DNA of 64,000 nucleotides, taken from the NCBI RefSeq assembly GCF_000062885.1, contig NC_009142.1, forward strand, positions 4,825,584-4,889,583, read 5' to 3'. The first letter of the stretch is position 1, and every line of letters starts with the position of its first letter. The DNA comes from Saccharopolyspora erythraea NRRL 2338. GTDB taxonomy: Bacteria > Actinomycetota > Actinomycetes > Mycobacteriales > Pseudonocardiaceae. Positions 25,860 to 34,932 of this stretch are shown in pieces. Below the pieces are notes generated by a model, which was given only the letters and a program-made list of their open reading frames with translations, did no database searches and was not told where the DNA came from. Made by a program: the position numbers and the translations under genes.

Positions 25860-27220
25860 GCGGTCACCTCCAGGTCGTGCCGGGTTCTGCGCAGGTCGGC
25901 GTCGACGGTCTCGGCCGCCCGGTGACCGCTGCGGACCGCGCCTTCGGTGGTGTCCGGCCAGCCCGTCGCCGTCCACGCGCCCGCGAGCACCAGCCCGGGC
26001 ACGCCGGTCCGGGCAGGCGGCCGGAGCGCCCCCGTGCCGGGCGCCTGCCGGAAGGTGGCGTTCGGCTCACGGCTGACGAAGAAATCCAGGACACGTGCGT
26101 CGCGTGCGCGCGGGAACAACTCCCGCAGGGCGGGCAGGAACTCCTCGCGCAGGTCCGCGGTCCGCGTTTCCAGGCAGTCGTCCGCCGCCGACAGCGAGAT
26201 CGCGAGGTACTGCCCCCTCCGCACACCCGCGGCACAGCTGCGGTCGAACACGAACTGCACCGGCGAGTCCACGACGGCGGCCATGTCCAGGTCGGTGACG
26301 TGCCGGTCGTAGACGACGTGCACGTTGACGATGGGCGAGGCCGACAACCGCTCCCACCGCGCCGCCTCCGGCATGCCGAGTCCGGAGAGCAACGGCGCCG
26401 CGCGCCGGTGCGGCACTGCGACCACCACCGAGTCCGCGCCGATCTCACCACCGTTGCGGACCGCCACCGACCAACGCTCGCCGCTGCGGCGCACTTCGCT
26501 GACCGTGCTGCGCAGCCGCACGTCCACTCCTGCCGCGGTGAGAGCTTGCCCCGCCGCCTGGCCGTGCAGGTCTCCCAGCGGGCGGCGGTAGAACCCGATG
26601 TCGCCGTTGGACGCGCCGTCCAGCAGCCCACGCCGGAAGACCACGGCCGCCAACGCCATCGATGCCTCGTCGGGTTGGGCGTTGAGCGCGGCGACCGCGA
26701 GCAGGCCCCACAGCAGCCGGATCGAACGCTCCGTCTCACCGCGGTCGCGCAGCCAGTCGCCGAGACTGGCCCGGTCGAGCTCCGGGTCCTCGACGTCGAG
26801 CGCGCGCAGCGCCATCGCGGTGCGCGCCACCCGAATCCGCTCGGGCAGCGTCATCAGGCGGTGTCCGAAGAGGACCGGAGCCAGGTGAGCCGGGGCGGGA
26901 AGTCTCCACCGTCGCAACACCGATCCCCGCCGACGCGGCGCCAGCACGGGGACCCGGAAACGCGGCTGGACCGCGACCCCGTCGGCGACGCCCAGGCGGC
27001 CGAGCAGCGCCGCATACGCGGAGTAGCAACGCAGGAAGACGTGCTGACCGGTGTCGACGACCAGGTCCTGGCGCTGGAACGAGCTCGTGGCACCGCCGAG
27101 CCGGGGCCGGCCTTCGAGGAGCGTGACCTCGTGGCCGCGGTCGGCGCAGTCGAGCGCGGCCGTGATCCCGGCCAGCCCGGCCCCGACCACGACGACCTTC
27201 CCGCCGCCGGTGCCGGTCAC
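25856..27220 (-). CDS. hpnE: Hydroxysqualene/squalene-associated FAD oxidoreductase HpnE
   Basis: 454 residues, amine-oxidase/phytoene-desaturase fold. FAD motif VVVVGAGLAGITAAL at the N-terminus, LLEGRPRLGGATSSF, and the C-terminal VLAGAWTATGWPDTTEGAVRSG. HpnE reduces hydroxysqualene to squalene after HpnD and HpnC. The start is GTG at 27220, overlapping the hpnD stop (GTGA); the stop overlaps the polyprenyl synthase start. Confidence 0.93.
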   Translation of the reverse strand: MTGTGGGKVVVVGAGLAGITAALDCADRGHEVTLLEGRPRLGGATSSFQRQDLVVDTGQHVFLRCYSAYAALLGRLGVADGVAVQPRFRVPVLAPRRRGSVLRRWRLPAPAHLAPVLFGHRLMTLPERIRVARTAMALRALDVEDPELDRASLGDWLRDRGETERSIRLLWGLLAVAALNAQPDEASMALAAVVFRRGLLDGASNGDIGFYRRPLGDLHGQAAGQALTAAGVDVRLRSTVSEVRRSGERWSVAVRNGGEIGADSVVVAVPHRRAAPLLSGLGMPEAARWERLSASPIVNVHVVYDRHVTDLDMAAVVDSPVQFVFDRSCAAGVRRGQYLAISLSAADDCLETRTADLREEFLPALRELFPRARDARVLDFFVSREPNATFRQAPGTGALRPPARTGVPGLVLAGAWTATGWPDTTEGAVRSGHRAAETVDADLRRTRHDLEVTA

Positions 27221-28089
27221 GGGGCACGCCCCGCCAGCGAACGCGCCGCGACACCGGCTTTCTTCCAGGCGGGCAACGACATCCGGCCGCTCAGCGCCTG
27301 GTGCGGTTCGGCCGCGATGCGGTGCAGCAGCTCGTGGTAGATGCCCGCCATCGCGGCGCAGCACGCGCGGCTGCGCCTGTCCAGCAGCGGCAGCAGCCCC
27401 AGGCCGACGGCGTACCACAGTTCGGCCCGCTGGGCCTGGTACTCGATGAGCGCGTTCCAGCCGGGCTCGTCGATGCGCAGGTCTCCGCGGCGGTCGGCCT
27501 CCATGCCCACCCCGAAGCGCTCCAGGTCCGCGGCGGGCAGGTACACGCGTCCGTTGCCGAAGTCCTCCCGGACGTCCCGAAGGATGTTGGTGAGCTGGAG
27601 CGCCACGCCGAGCGCGTCGGCGCGCGGTCGCGCCTCGGCGGAGTCCGCCGCGCCGAACACGCCGAGCGACAGCCGTCCGACCGATCCCGCCACGCAGCGG
27701 CAGTAGTGCACGAGCTCGGCGAAGGTGTCGTAGGTCGCGCCGCGCACGTCGGACTCGCAGCCGTCGATCAGCTCGTCGAAGGCCGACAGCGGGATCGGCA
27801 TCCGCTGTGCCGTGGCGGCCAGTGCCACCACGACCGGATCCGAGGAGTCCACGGTGGCCGAGTGGACGGCGACCCTGGCCTGCTTGAGCCGGCGCAGCTT
27901 CTCCTCGCAGGGCAGGTCGCCGTCGCCGATGTCGTCGACCCGCCGGGCGAAGGCGTACACGGCGGACAGCGCCCGCCGCTTGGGCCCGGGCAGCAGCCGT
28001 ATCCCGTAGGAGAAGTTCCGCGCCTGCTCGCCGGTGATCCGCTCGCACTCGGCGTATGCCTCGCGTATCCGTTCCGAAGAGACCGTCAT
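27217..28089 (-). CDS. hpnD: Presqualene diphosphate synthase HpnD
   Basis: 290 residues of the squalene/phytoene synthase fold. The first Asp motif is in FARRVDDIGDGD, the second in NILRDVREDFGNGRVYLP. HpnD condenses two farnesyl diphosphates to presqualene diphosphate. ATG at 28089 overlaps the hpnC stop (ATGA). A longer in-frame start 33 bases upstream lies inside hpnC and has no supporting site. Confidence 0.93.
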   Translation of the reverse strand: MTVSSERIREAYAECERITGEQARNFSYGIRLLPGPKRRALSAVYAFARRVDDIGDGDLPCEEKLRRLKQARVAVHSATVDSSDPVVVALAATAQRMPIPLSAFDELIDGCESDVRGATYDTFAELVHYCRCVAGSVGRLSLGVFGAADSAEARPRADALGVALQLTNILRDVREDFGNGRVYLPAADLERFGVGMEADRRGDLRIDEPGWNALIEYQAQRAELWYAVGLGLLPLLDRRSRACCAAMAGIYHELLHRIAAEPHQALSGRMSLPAWKKAGVAARSLAGRAP

Positions 28090-28982
28090 CGCCCACCCCC
28101 CACCAGCCACGTCCGCGCCCACTCCCCCGCGGTGCGCAGGCGGGTCGGCCGCACGTCGACCGCGAGCGGGTCGTAGCCCGCGGCCTCGAACGCCGCGGCC
28201 GTGGCGAAACCTCCCGCCACGTACCCGGCGACGGCGACGGAACCGAGACCGGAAAGCAGGTGGACCAAGGGAGAACCCGCGCGCAACATGCGGCGGGCGC
28301 GACCGACCTCGAAGCGGATCAGCCCGCGCAGCTTGGTCGGGGCCACCGCCCGGCGCAGGTCGTCGTCACCGCAGCCGAAGCGCTTCAGGTCCTCCGCGGG
28401 CAGGTAGACCCGTCCCTGCTCGAGGTCCTCGCGGATGTCCTGGCAGTGCTCCAGCACCTGCAACGCGGTGCAGATCTTGTCGGACAGCGAGATCAGCGCG
28501 GGTTCGGGCCGCCCGAACACGTGGAGGACCGCCTCGCCGACAGGATTGGCCGACAGGGCGCAGTAGTCGCGCAGGTCGTCGAACGTCTCGTATCGCCGGA
28601 CGCGCTGGTCCTGCCGGTTGGCCTCGATCATCTTCGCCATCAGCTCACGGGGAATCCCGCACTCGCGGACGGTCGGACCGAGCATCCGCAGGACGGGGGT
28701 CCGCGCCGTGCCCTGGTAGCAGCGCCCCAGCTCGGCGTCCAGCAGGTCCAGCAGCGTGCCGCGGTCACCGGGCGCTTCGTCCCCGGCGTAGTCGACGAGG
28801 CGGAAGAAGCCGTAAAGCGCGCCCAGGTGCCGGCGAACCCGGCGCGGCAGGAGCCCAGCGGCCACCGGGAAGTTCTCCGACCGCATGCGCTCCAGCAGCG
28901 TCCCCGCTCCCGGAAGCTCGCCCAGCGCACGGGCGTCCTCCTCGAAGACGCCCTCGACGCGAGCGTGGTCGCCCTGCGCCAC
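28086..28982 (-). CDS. hpnC: Hydroxysqualene synthase HpnC
   Basis: 298 residues, squalene/phytoene synthase fold. First Asp motif RLVDYAGDEA, second EHCQDIREDLEQGRVYLP, plus the family opening RSENFPVAAGLLP. HpnC converts presqualene diphosphate to hydroxysqualene. GTG at 28982 is chosen because a GGGGGGAA block lies seven bases upstream. The open frame continues further up without a ribosome binding site. It is the first gene of a seven- or eight-gene hopanoid operon running to about 20.5 kb. Confidence 0.93.
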   Translation of the reverse strand: MAQGDHARVEGVFEEDARALGELPGAGTLLERMRSENFPVAAGLLPRRVRRHLGALYGFFRLVDYAGDEAPGDRGTLLDLLDAELGRCYQGTARTPVLRMLGPTVRECGIPRELMAKMIEANRQDQRVRRYETFDDLRDYCALSANPVGEAVLHVFGRPEPALISLSDKICTALQVLEHCQDIREDLEQGRVYLPAEDLKRFGCGDDDLRRAVAPTKLRGLIRFEVGRARRMLRAGSPLVHLLSGLGSVAVAGYVAGGFATAAAFEAAGYDPLAVDVRPTRLRTAGEWARTWLVGGGR

Positions 28983-30054
28983 CAAGTGATTCCCCCCTCG
29001 AACATCCTGGCGACCCACCGGCGTCGGAGAGAGCTTCCCGCACGCCGCCGCATGGGCACCGGACCCCACCGTCGCACGGCCTGTCCGGCCGCGCACGCCG
29101 TAACAGCGCGCGCAACGACAGATGTCCTCAGTGGATCTCGGGAAGGAAAATCATTGCTGCCGAAGGAATCTTGGTTCGTGCCCCATGGCCGCATCCGACC
29201 ACGAGCAGCCGACTTCGCCGCAGTACCAACTGGAACCAGCGGTCCCGCAACCTTTCCGGCTCGGCGCAGCCGGACCCGGCCAGGACGGTGGCGCCGCGTC
29301 CCGCACCGCACAGCGGCCCGACGAGTGGGCTGCTTCTTGCGCTCCCACTGCGACGAGCCGGTGCCGTAAAGCGTTTTCGGCGCGCAGCCCGGAACCACTA
29401 CCCATTGAAGGTTTTCGCGGCGACCGAACACCACGCACGGCAAAGCACTCAGATACCGCTGTGGTGGAATAAATCGCAAACGGGATACGACCGCACGAAG
29501 TCGCCCGAACCAATCGCACCGCCGCCCAGCGGGAGCAAATTTCTATTGTGGACTATTTCCGCACCTGTCCGTCGTTGAGGTTCGACGGAACCCTCCCCGC
29601 TACCACGGCAGCAACCGGGGCTTACCGAACCGATCCAGTCCGCCTCACCGGGAACGTTGCCCGAGCGACGAGAGGAGGATTCCGCCACACTTCTGAGCTA
29701 AGGGGAATATTCACCTCGCCCCGGTTGGCGAATTCTTTTCATTCATTACCGGCAAGCGCGAATGTCATTCCGAAGAGTGGCGCGCATTGCCGCGGTTCGG
29801 GATCGCCTATAACTTCGCAGGAGGCATCCGCACGCACGGAAAACGGAGACAGCGCGGTGAAAGCCTTACGAGTAGGCGGGCAGAGGCGGCGCCACCAGCG
29901 GGCAATTCCACCGCCCGGCCGATCCGCTCGCACTTCTTCCGCGACCCGAACCGATCCGCTTTCGCACCGGATCCCGCACTTCGCCCCCGACGCCGGTCAG
30001 CGGCGGTGAACACCCCGTGCGCATGCACGCCTCTACCAACGACAGGAGAAGCGC
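28983..30054. other. 1.07-kb divergent intergenic region, noticeably richer in A/T than its surroundings
   Basis: Lies between the hopanoid operon (minus) and the guanidine/polyamine operon (plus). Stretches around 29460-29560 and 29700-29830 are A/T-rich for this genome. Several short open frames occur; one at 29185-29472 (plus, product beginning MAASDHEQPT) has moderate codon bias but no ribosome binding site or recognisable relative, so I do not call it. The region should contain both operon promoters. I could not pick a convincing -35/-10 pair. The plus operon has AGGAGA five bases before its ATG. Confidence 0.55.
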
Positions 30055-31137
30055 ATGACGATGCTGTCCGAGGACGCCCGGCCGGCACCCGCCCGCGGCG
30101 CGGCGCCGGCGAACCCGACCCGGCTGCGCCACCCCGCGTTCCTGCTCAACGCCCCGTTCTCGTTCAGCACCGAGGTGCCGAACAACATCTGGATGCGGGA
30201 GTACCCGGAACGGGAGCGCCCCGTGGACCACCACCGCGCGATGGCGCAGTTCCTGCGGCTGCAGGCGTGCATGGCCGCGCACGCGCTGGTCTACATGCTG
30301 CCGACACCGCGCACGAGCGGTCTGCAGGACCTCGTGTTCACCGCGAACCTGGGCATCGCCCTGGACCACCTGCCCGACGGCAACGACGTGGTGGTCTCCA
30401 GCTTCACCTCCGCGCCCCGGCGCGGCGAGACCGAGGTCGGCGTCGGCTTCTTCGAGTCGATGGGCTACCGCACGCACGTGGCACCGCACCGCTTCGAGGG
30501 CGAGGCGGACCTCAAGCACCTGCACGGCAACGTCTACGTCGGCGGCTGGGGGATGCGCTCGGACCCGGCGGTCCACGACTGGTTCGAGCGGACCTTCGAC
30601 ATGCGGATCGTGCGCGTGGAGATGACCGATCCCTACCTGTACCACCTCGACTGCTGCGTCTTCCCGCTGACGCGCGAGCACACGCTGGTCTGCACCGAGG
30701 CGTTCACGAAGCGCGAGCTGGACGAGCTCGCCCGGCACACCGAGATCATCGACGTGTCGATGGCATCCAGCCGCATCGGCCTGTGCAACTCGGTGCGGCT
30801 GGACCGCACGGTGGTCAACGGCTCGAACCTGCACGGCATGCGCCCGGGCACCGAGGAGCACCGGCTGGAGCGCGCCAAGAACGACGAGCTGGCCGCGATC
30901 GCCGACGCGCACGGACTCGACGTCGCCCACATCGACCTCAGCGAGTACCACAAGGGCGGCGCCGACCTGTCCTGCCTGGTGATGCACCTCAACCGCTACT
31001 CCTACGACCAGCCTGCGGGTCGTCCTCCCGCCGACGCGGCGGATCCGCGGCAGGCGGCAGCAGCCGGCAGCGGCCCGCGACTGGTCGTCCAGCCCCGCAC
31101 CCCGGCCGACGAGCAGCGGAGCAAGCAGGATGCCTGA
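30055..31137 (+). CDS. DDAH/arginine-deiminase-like guanidine hydrolase
   Basis: 360 residues of the guanidino-group modifying superfamily (dimethylarginine dimethylaminohydrolase, arginine deiminase, amidinotransferases). Visible active-site elements: FTANLGIAL near residue 100, acidic EGEADLKHLHGNVYVG, the His in YLYHLDCCVFPL, and the nucleophile Cys in KGGADLSCLVMHL near residue 310. Such enzymes cleave a guanidine to a ureido group plus an amine, or transfer the amidino group. The C-terminal 40 residues are Pro/Ala-rich. First gene of a tightly packed operon; it overlaps the GNAT gene by eight bases. The substrate is unknown, but context suggests arginine or a guanidino-polyamine. Confidence 0.85.
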   Translation: MTMLSEDARPAPARGAAPANPTRLRHPAFLLNAPFSFSTEVPNNIWMREYPERERPVDHHRAMAQFLRLQACMAAHALVYMLPTPRTSGLQDLVFTANLGIALDHLPDGNDVVVSSFTSAPRRGETEVGVGFFESMGYRTHVAPHRFEGEADLKHLHGNVYVGGWGMRSDPAVHDWFERTFDMRIVRVEMTDPYLYHLDCCVFPLTREHTLVCTEAFTKRELDELARHTEIIDVSMASSRIGLCNSVRLDRTVVNGSNLHGMRPGTEEHRLERAKNDELAAIADAHGLDVAHIDLSEYHKGGADLSCLVMHLNRYSYDQPAGRPPADAADPRQAAAAGSGPRLVVQPRTPADEQRSKQDA

Positions 31138-32134
31138 GCTGACGTGGCGGACGCTGCGGGCCGCCGACGCGCTGGCGTGGGCGGCGTTGATGCGCGCCAT
31201 CCCGCACCGGGACCGGCCGGTGGACCACGTGGAAACCGCCGAGTTCGTCCGAAACCTGACCGCTCCGGGTGTCGACGAGGCCGACTCGATGGGCGTCTTC
31301 GCGGGCCCGGAGCTCGTGGGCTGCTCGATCGTGCTGCCCACCGCCGACGGGAACCGGTGCGACGTCGAGGGAGGCGTGCACCCCGGCCACCGGGGTCAGG
31401 GCCTGGGCGGCCGGCTGCTCGACTGGGCGGTGGCGCGGGTGGCCCAGCGCTCGCCGCAGCCGCAGCGGGTCGGCGTGTGGTGCGCCGAGCACAACGACGC
31501 GCACCGGAAGCTGCTGGCACGACGGGGACTGCGACCGAGCTTGCATTACCACGAGGTCTACTCCCGCCTGGAGACCGTGGCGCCGTTGCCGGCGCCGTCG
31601 CTTCCCGGCGGACTGGAGCTCCGGCACTACACCACCGATCTGGACGAGGCGGTGCGCGCGGCGCACAACGACGCGTTCAGCGGTCAGCACGAGGACGGCC
31701 ACGTCGACCGGGAGCGCTGGCGGCGCGACTTCACCGGCTGCGCCTCCTTCCTGCCCGAGCTGTCGTTCGTAGTGCTCGACGCGCGCGGAGTGGTGGCGGC
31801 GCACCTGCTGTCCTACGCCCACGACGCCAGCCCGCACACCACGGGGCAGCGGGACCTCAAGGTCGAGTACATCGGCACGCGACCGGGATTCCGAGGGCGT
31901 TTCCTGGACCGGGTGCTGCTCGCCGAGAACGACCGGGTCGCGCGGGAACGCGGCTACGTCGGGATGGCGTTCTCGGTGGACTCCGCCAATCCGACGGGTG
32001 CGCTGCGCGTGTTCGAGCGTATCGGTGTCTACGACCCGGAACGCGACGACTGCACCACCTGGGTGCTCCACGAAGGCGTTCCGCTCGGACCCGAGCCCGG
32101 CGCTGCCGTGGCCGCGGAGGGAGGACGCGCGTGA
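31130..32134 (+). CDS. Tandem GNAT acetyltransferase (mycothiol-synthase-like architecture)
   Basis: 334 residues with two GNAT folds. The first (about 1-150) has an intact acetyl-CoA motif, VHPGHRGQGLGGRLLDW. The second (about 165-320) keeps the fold pattern, with YIGTRPGFRGRFLDRVLL and an altered loop, and VDSANPTGALRVFERIG. Tandem GNATs such as mycothiol synthase acylate an amine. In this operon the likely acceptor is a polyamine or guanidino compound. It overlaps its neighbours by 8 and 4 bases (GTGA), implying coupled translation. Confidence 0.85.
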   Translation: MPELTWRTLRAADALAWAALMRAIPHRDRPVDHVETAEFVRNLTAPGVDEADSMGVFAGPELVGCSIVLPTADGNRCDVEGGVHPGHRGQGLGGRLLDWAVARVAQRSPQPQRVGVWCAEHNDAHRKLLARRGLRPSLHYHEVYSRLETVAPLPAPSLPGGLELRHYTTDLDEAVRAAHNDAFSGQHEDGHVDRERWRRDFTGCASFLPELSFVVLDARGVVAAHLLSYAHDASPHTTGQRDLKVEYIGTRPGFRGRFLDRVLLAENDRVARERGYVGMAFSVDSANPTGALRVFERIGVYDPERDDCTTWVLHEGVPLGPEPGAAVAAEGGRA

Positions 32135-33354
32135 TCGACGACCTGCTCGCCGCCGATCCGGCGGCCGAACCCATCGAGGCGGTGCACCGCAGGCTGCGCG
32201 GTTTCCTGGACCGCCACCGGCCCCCGACGCCGTGCCTGGTGGTGGACCTGCCGACGATCGCCCACCGCTACCGGCGGCTGCGGGGGCTGTTCCCCCGCGC
32301 GGTCGTGCACTACGCGGTGAAGGCCAACCCCGCGCCGGAGGTGGTGTCGCTGCTGGCCGGCCTCGGCGCATCGTTCGACGTGGCCAGTCCGGCCGAGGCG
32401 GAGCTGTGCCTGCGAGCCGGCGCGGCACCCGACCGGCTGTCCTACGGCAACACGGTCAAGAAGGCCTCGGACGTGGCGCGCGTCCACGGCCTCGGCGTTC
32501 GAATGTTCACAGTGGACAGTGAGCCGGACCTGGTCAACGTGTCCGCCGAGGCGCCGGGGGCCGACGTGCTCTGCCGGGTCTTCGCCGAGCCGCCCGGGGC
32601 GAGCACGCCGTTCGGCCGCAAGTTCGGCTGCGAGCCGGAGCTTGCGGAGTCGTTGCTGCGCCGCGCGGGCCGGCTCGGGCTGAGACCGCGCGGGGTGTCG
32701 TTCCACGTGGGCACCCAGCAGCTCGACCCACGTGCGTGGGAGCACGGCATCGCCACCGCCGCCCGGCTGATGGACCGGCTGGCCGACTCGGGTGTCCGGT
32801 TGACGACGCTGGACCTCGGCGGCGGGTTCCCGGCGGCCTACCGCGACGGCGCGCCGCCGCCATCCGAGTACGCGGCCGCGATCGAGGAGTACCTCGACCG
32901 GTACTTCGGCGCGGCGCGGCCGGAGGTGGTGCTCGAACCGGGGAGGGCCGTGGTCGCCGACGCCGGTGTGCTGCGCAGCGAGGTCGTGCTGGTGTCGCGC
33001 AAGGCCTACGAGCACCGGCACCGCTGGGTGTACCTGGACGTGGGCAGGCACAACGGGCTGACCGAGACCGAGGACGAGTTCATCACCTACGCGCTGGCGA
33101 CGCCGCACGACGGCGGGCCCACCGGGCCGGTCGTGCTCGCCGGACCCACCTGCGACGGCGACGACGTGCTGTACGAGCGCAACACCTACCACCTGCCGCT
33201 GGACCTCCACGCGGGAGACCACGTGGACGTGCTCGCCGCGGGCGCGTACACCGCCAGCTGCGCCACCGTCGGCTTCAACGGCTTCCCACCGCTGCCGACC
33301 ATCCACTTGGGACTCGACGGCGAGCCGGTGACCGGAGTGGCTCACCATGGCTGA
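32131..33354 (+). CDS. PLP-dependent ornithine/arginine/diaminopimelate decarboxylase (fold type III)
   Basis: 407 residues. The PLP Lys is in HYAVKANP near residue 70. FDVASPAEAE and SYGNTVKKASDV follow. SFHVGTQQLD, LDLGGGFPAAY and EPGRAVVADAG bind PLP phosphate and substrate. The C-terminal active-site Cys segment GPTCDGDDVLYE is the ornithine decarboxylase form (GPTCDSxD). Most likely it makes putrescine. The N-terminal 30 residues are a non-catalytic extension. The start is GTG at 32131 with GGAGG upstream. It overlaps the next gene by eight bases. Confidence 0.9.
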   Translation: MIDDLLAADPAAEPIEAVHRRLRGFLDRHRPPTPCLVVDLPTIAHRYRRLRGLFPRAVVHYAVKANPAPEVVSLLAGLGASFDVASPAEAELCLRAGAAPDRLSYGNTVKKASDVARVHGLGVRMFTVDSEPDLVNVSAEAPGADVLCRVFAEPPGASTPFGRKFGCEPELAESLLRRAGRLGLRPRGVSFHVGTQQLDPRAWEHGIATAARLMDRLADSGVRLTTLDLGGGFPAAYRDGAPPPSEYAAAIEEYLDRYFGAARPEVVLEPGRAVVADAGVLRSEVVLVSRKAYEHRHRWVYLDVGRHNGLTETEDEFITYALATPHDGGPTGPVVLAGPTCDGDDVLYERNTYHLPLDLHAGDHVDVLAAGAYTASCATVGFNGFPPLPTIHLGLDGEPVTGVAHHG

Positions 33355-33739
33355 CCGCGAGCACCGCTTCGCAGGCAGGCACGTGATCGCCGAACTGGTG
33401 TCGGTCGAGCCGGGACTGCTCGACGACGAGGAGTTCCTGCGCCGGGCGCTGGGCGACGCCTTGGCCGCGGCGGGCGCCACCGTGTGCGCGATGAGCTCCC
33501 ACCGGTTCCAGCCGCAGGGCGTGACCGTGCTCGCGCTGCTGACGGAGTCGCACGCGTCGGTGCACACCTACCCGGAGTTCGGCGCGGCGTTCGTGGACGC
33601 GTTCACCTGCGGCAGCACCGCGGACCCGGAAAGGGCCGTGCGGCTGCTCGTGCGCGCGCTGGACGCCTCCGTCGGGCAGCTGCGCACCCTGCGGCGCGGT
33701 ACGCGGCAGGTTCCCGCGCTGGCGGACCCCGTCAGCTGA
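33347..33739 (+). CDS. speH: S-adenosylmethionine decarboxylase proenzyme, SpeH type
   Basis: 130 residues, the short prokaryotic class. The self-cleavage motif TESHASVHTYPEFG places the pyruvoyl-forming Ser at residue 68, and FVDAFTCG contains the catalytic Cys. The product, decarboxylated SAM, is an aminopropyl donor. It lies between the amino-acid decarboxylase (8-base overlap) and the amidinotransferase (46-base gap). No spermidine synthase follows, which is unusual. Confidence 0.92.
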   Translation: MADREHRFAGRHVIAELVSVEPGLLDDEEFLRRALGDALAAAGATVCAMSSHRFQPQGVTVLALLTESHASVHTYPEFGAAFVDAFTCGSTADPERAVRLLVRALDASVGQLRTLRRGTRQVPALADPVS

Positions 33740-33785
33740 TCCCTTCGCCCCTGGCCGCCCGGCCGGGCAGCAGGTAGCCGTCAGG

Positions 33786-34886
33786 ATGGAGACTCCTTTG
33801 AGCACTTGGCAGTTGCAGGAACCAGTCGTGGAGCAGCCACGACCGAGCGCGTCACCAGTGCGGGTGGCCACCGAATGGGAGCCGCTGCGCGAGGTGATCG
33901 TCGGCATCGTCGACGACATGCGCGTGCCCGAGTGGGACCCTTCCGCGCGGGCGGTGGTCCCCCGCCACGGCCGTGCACCGCTGACGGGCTGGGCGGGCCG
34001 CCGTTTCCCCGCGGAGCTGGTGGAACTGGCCCGCCGCGAGGTGGACGGCCTGGCCGACTTCCTGGAACGCCAGGGCGTGGTGGTTCGCCGCCCGGAGCCG
34101 GTGGACCACCACCGGCCGGTGGTCACACCGCACTTCTCCACCGGCGGCGGCTTCCACTCGGCGATGCCGCGCGACAGCCTGTTCGCCATCGACGACCTCG
34201 TCGTGGAGACGCCGATGGCGTGGCGGTCCCGCTACTTCGAGACCTTCGCGTTCCGGCCGATCCTGCGGGACTACTTCGAACGCGGCGCCCGCTGGACCGC
34301 CGCGCCCAAACCGCAGCTGCGCGACACCACGTGGCGCGACGACCGCATCGAGGACCGCGACGAGTTCGACCCGGTGATCAACGAGGACGAGCCGCTGTTC
34401 GACGCCGCCGACTTCGTCCGCATCGGCGGCGGGGTGGTCGTCGGCCAGCTCAGCCACGTCACCAACCGCGCCGGCGTCCGCTGGCTGCAACGGCACCTCG
34501 GTCCGGAGTACCGGGTTCTCAGCTACGTCTTCGACGACGACGGCCCGATGCACATCGACACCACGCTGCTGCCCATGGGCGAGGGGCGGGTGCTGGTCAA
34601 CGAGGCGTGGGTGTCGCGGCTGCCCGACGTCTTCGCCGGGTGGGAGGTGCTGGTTCCGCCGCCGTCGCAGCTCCCGGCAGCGCATCCGCTCTACTACACC
34701 AGCCAGTGGATCCACTGCAACGTCCTGATGCTGGACGAGGAGCACGTGCTGGTGGAGGCGGAGGAGGCGGACTTCGCCGCACACCTGCGCAAGTGGGGCT
34801 TCGAACCGATCCCGTTGCCGTTCAAGCACTTCCAGACCTTCGGCGGGTCCTTCCACTGCGCCACGCTCGACGTGCGCCGCGGCTGA
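33786..34886 (+). CDS. L-arginine:amine amidinotransferase-like protein
   Basis: 366 residues of the glycine/inosamine amidinotransferase family. VATEWEPLREVIVG opens the fold; the acidic FDAADFVRIGGGVVVGQ and His in GPMHIDTTLLP form the active site; the nucleophile is Cys358 in GGSFHCATLDV. These enzymes move the amidino group of arginine to an amine. Given the decarboxylases upstream, putrescine or an aminopropylated amine is a plausible acceptor, yielding agmatine-like guanidino-polyamines; this is inference. The start is either ATG at 33786 or TTG at 33798, the latter with GGAG six bases upstream. Confidence 0.9.
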   Translation: METPLSTWQLQEPVVEQPRPSASPVRVATEWEPLREVIVGIVDDMRVPEWDPSARAVVPRHGRAPLTGWAGRRFPAELVELARREVDGLADFLERQGVVVRRPEPVDHHRPVVTPHFSTGGGFHSAMPRDSLFAIDDLVVETPMAWRSRYFETFAFRPILRDYFERGARWTAAPKPQLRDTTWRDDRIEDRDEFDPVINEDEPLFDAADFVRIGGGVVVGQLSHVTNRAGVRWLQRHLGPEYRVLSYVFDDDGPMHIDTTLLPMGEGRVLVNEAWVSRLPDVFAGWEVLVPPPSQLPAAHPLYYTSQWIHCNVLMLDEEHVLVEAEEADFAAHLRKWGFEPIPLPFKHFQTFGGSFHCATLDVRRG

Positions 34887-34932
34887 ACGACCGGCGGGTG
34901 TGCTGCGGGTGTCGGCGAACCCGCAGCACCCG

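Noticed and set aside
29548-30009. Possible 153-codon gene before the guanidine operon
   Set aside because: No ribosome binding site, weak codon bias and no recognisable relative; treated as leader or intergenic DNA.
30055-34886. Link between the SxtA-like ACP-AONS synthase and the amidinotransferase as one saxitoxin-like cluster
   Set aside because: They are more than 30 kb apart with many unrelated genes between, on no shared operon.
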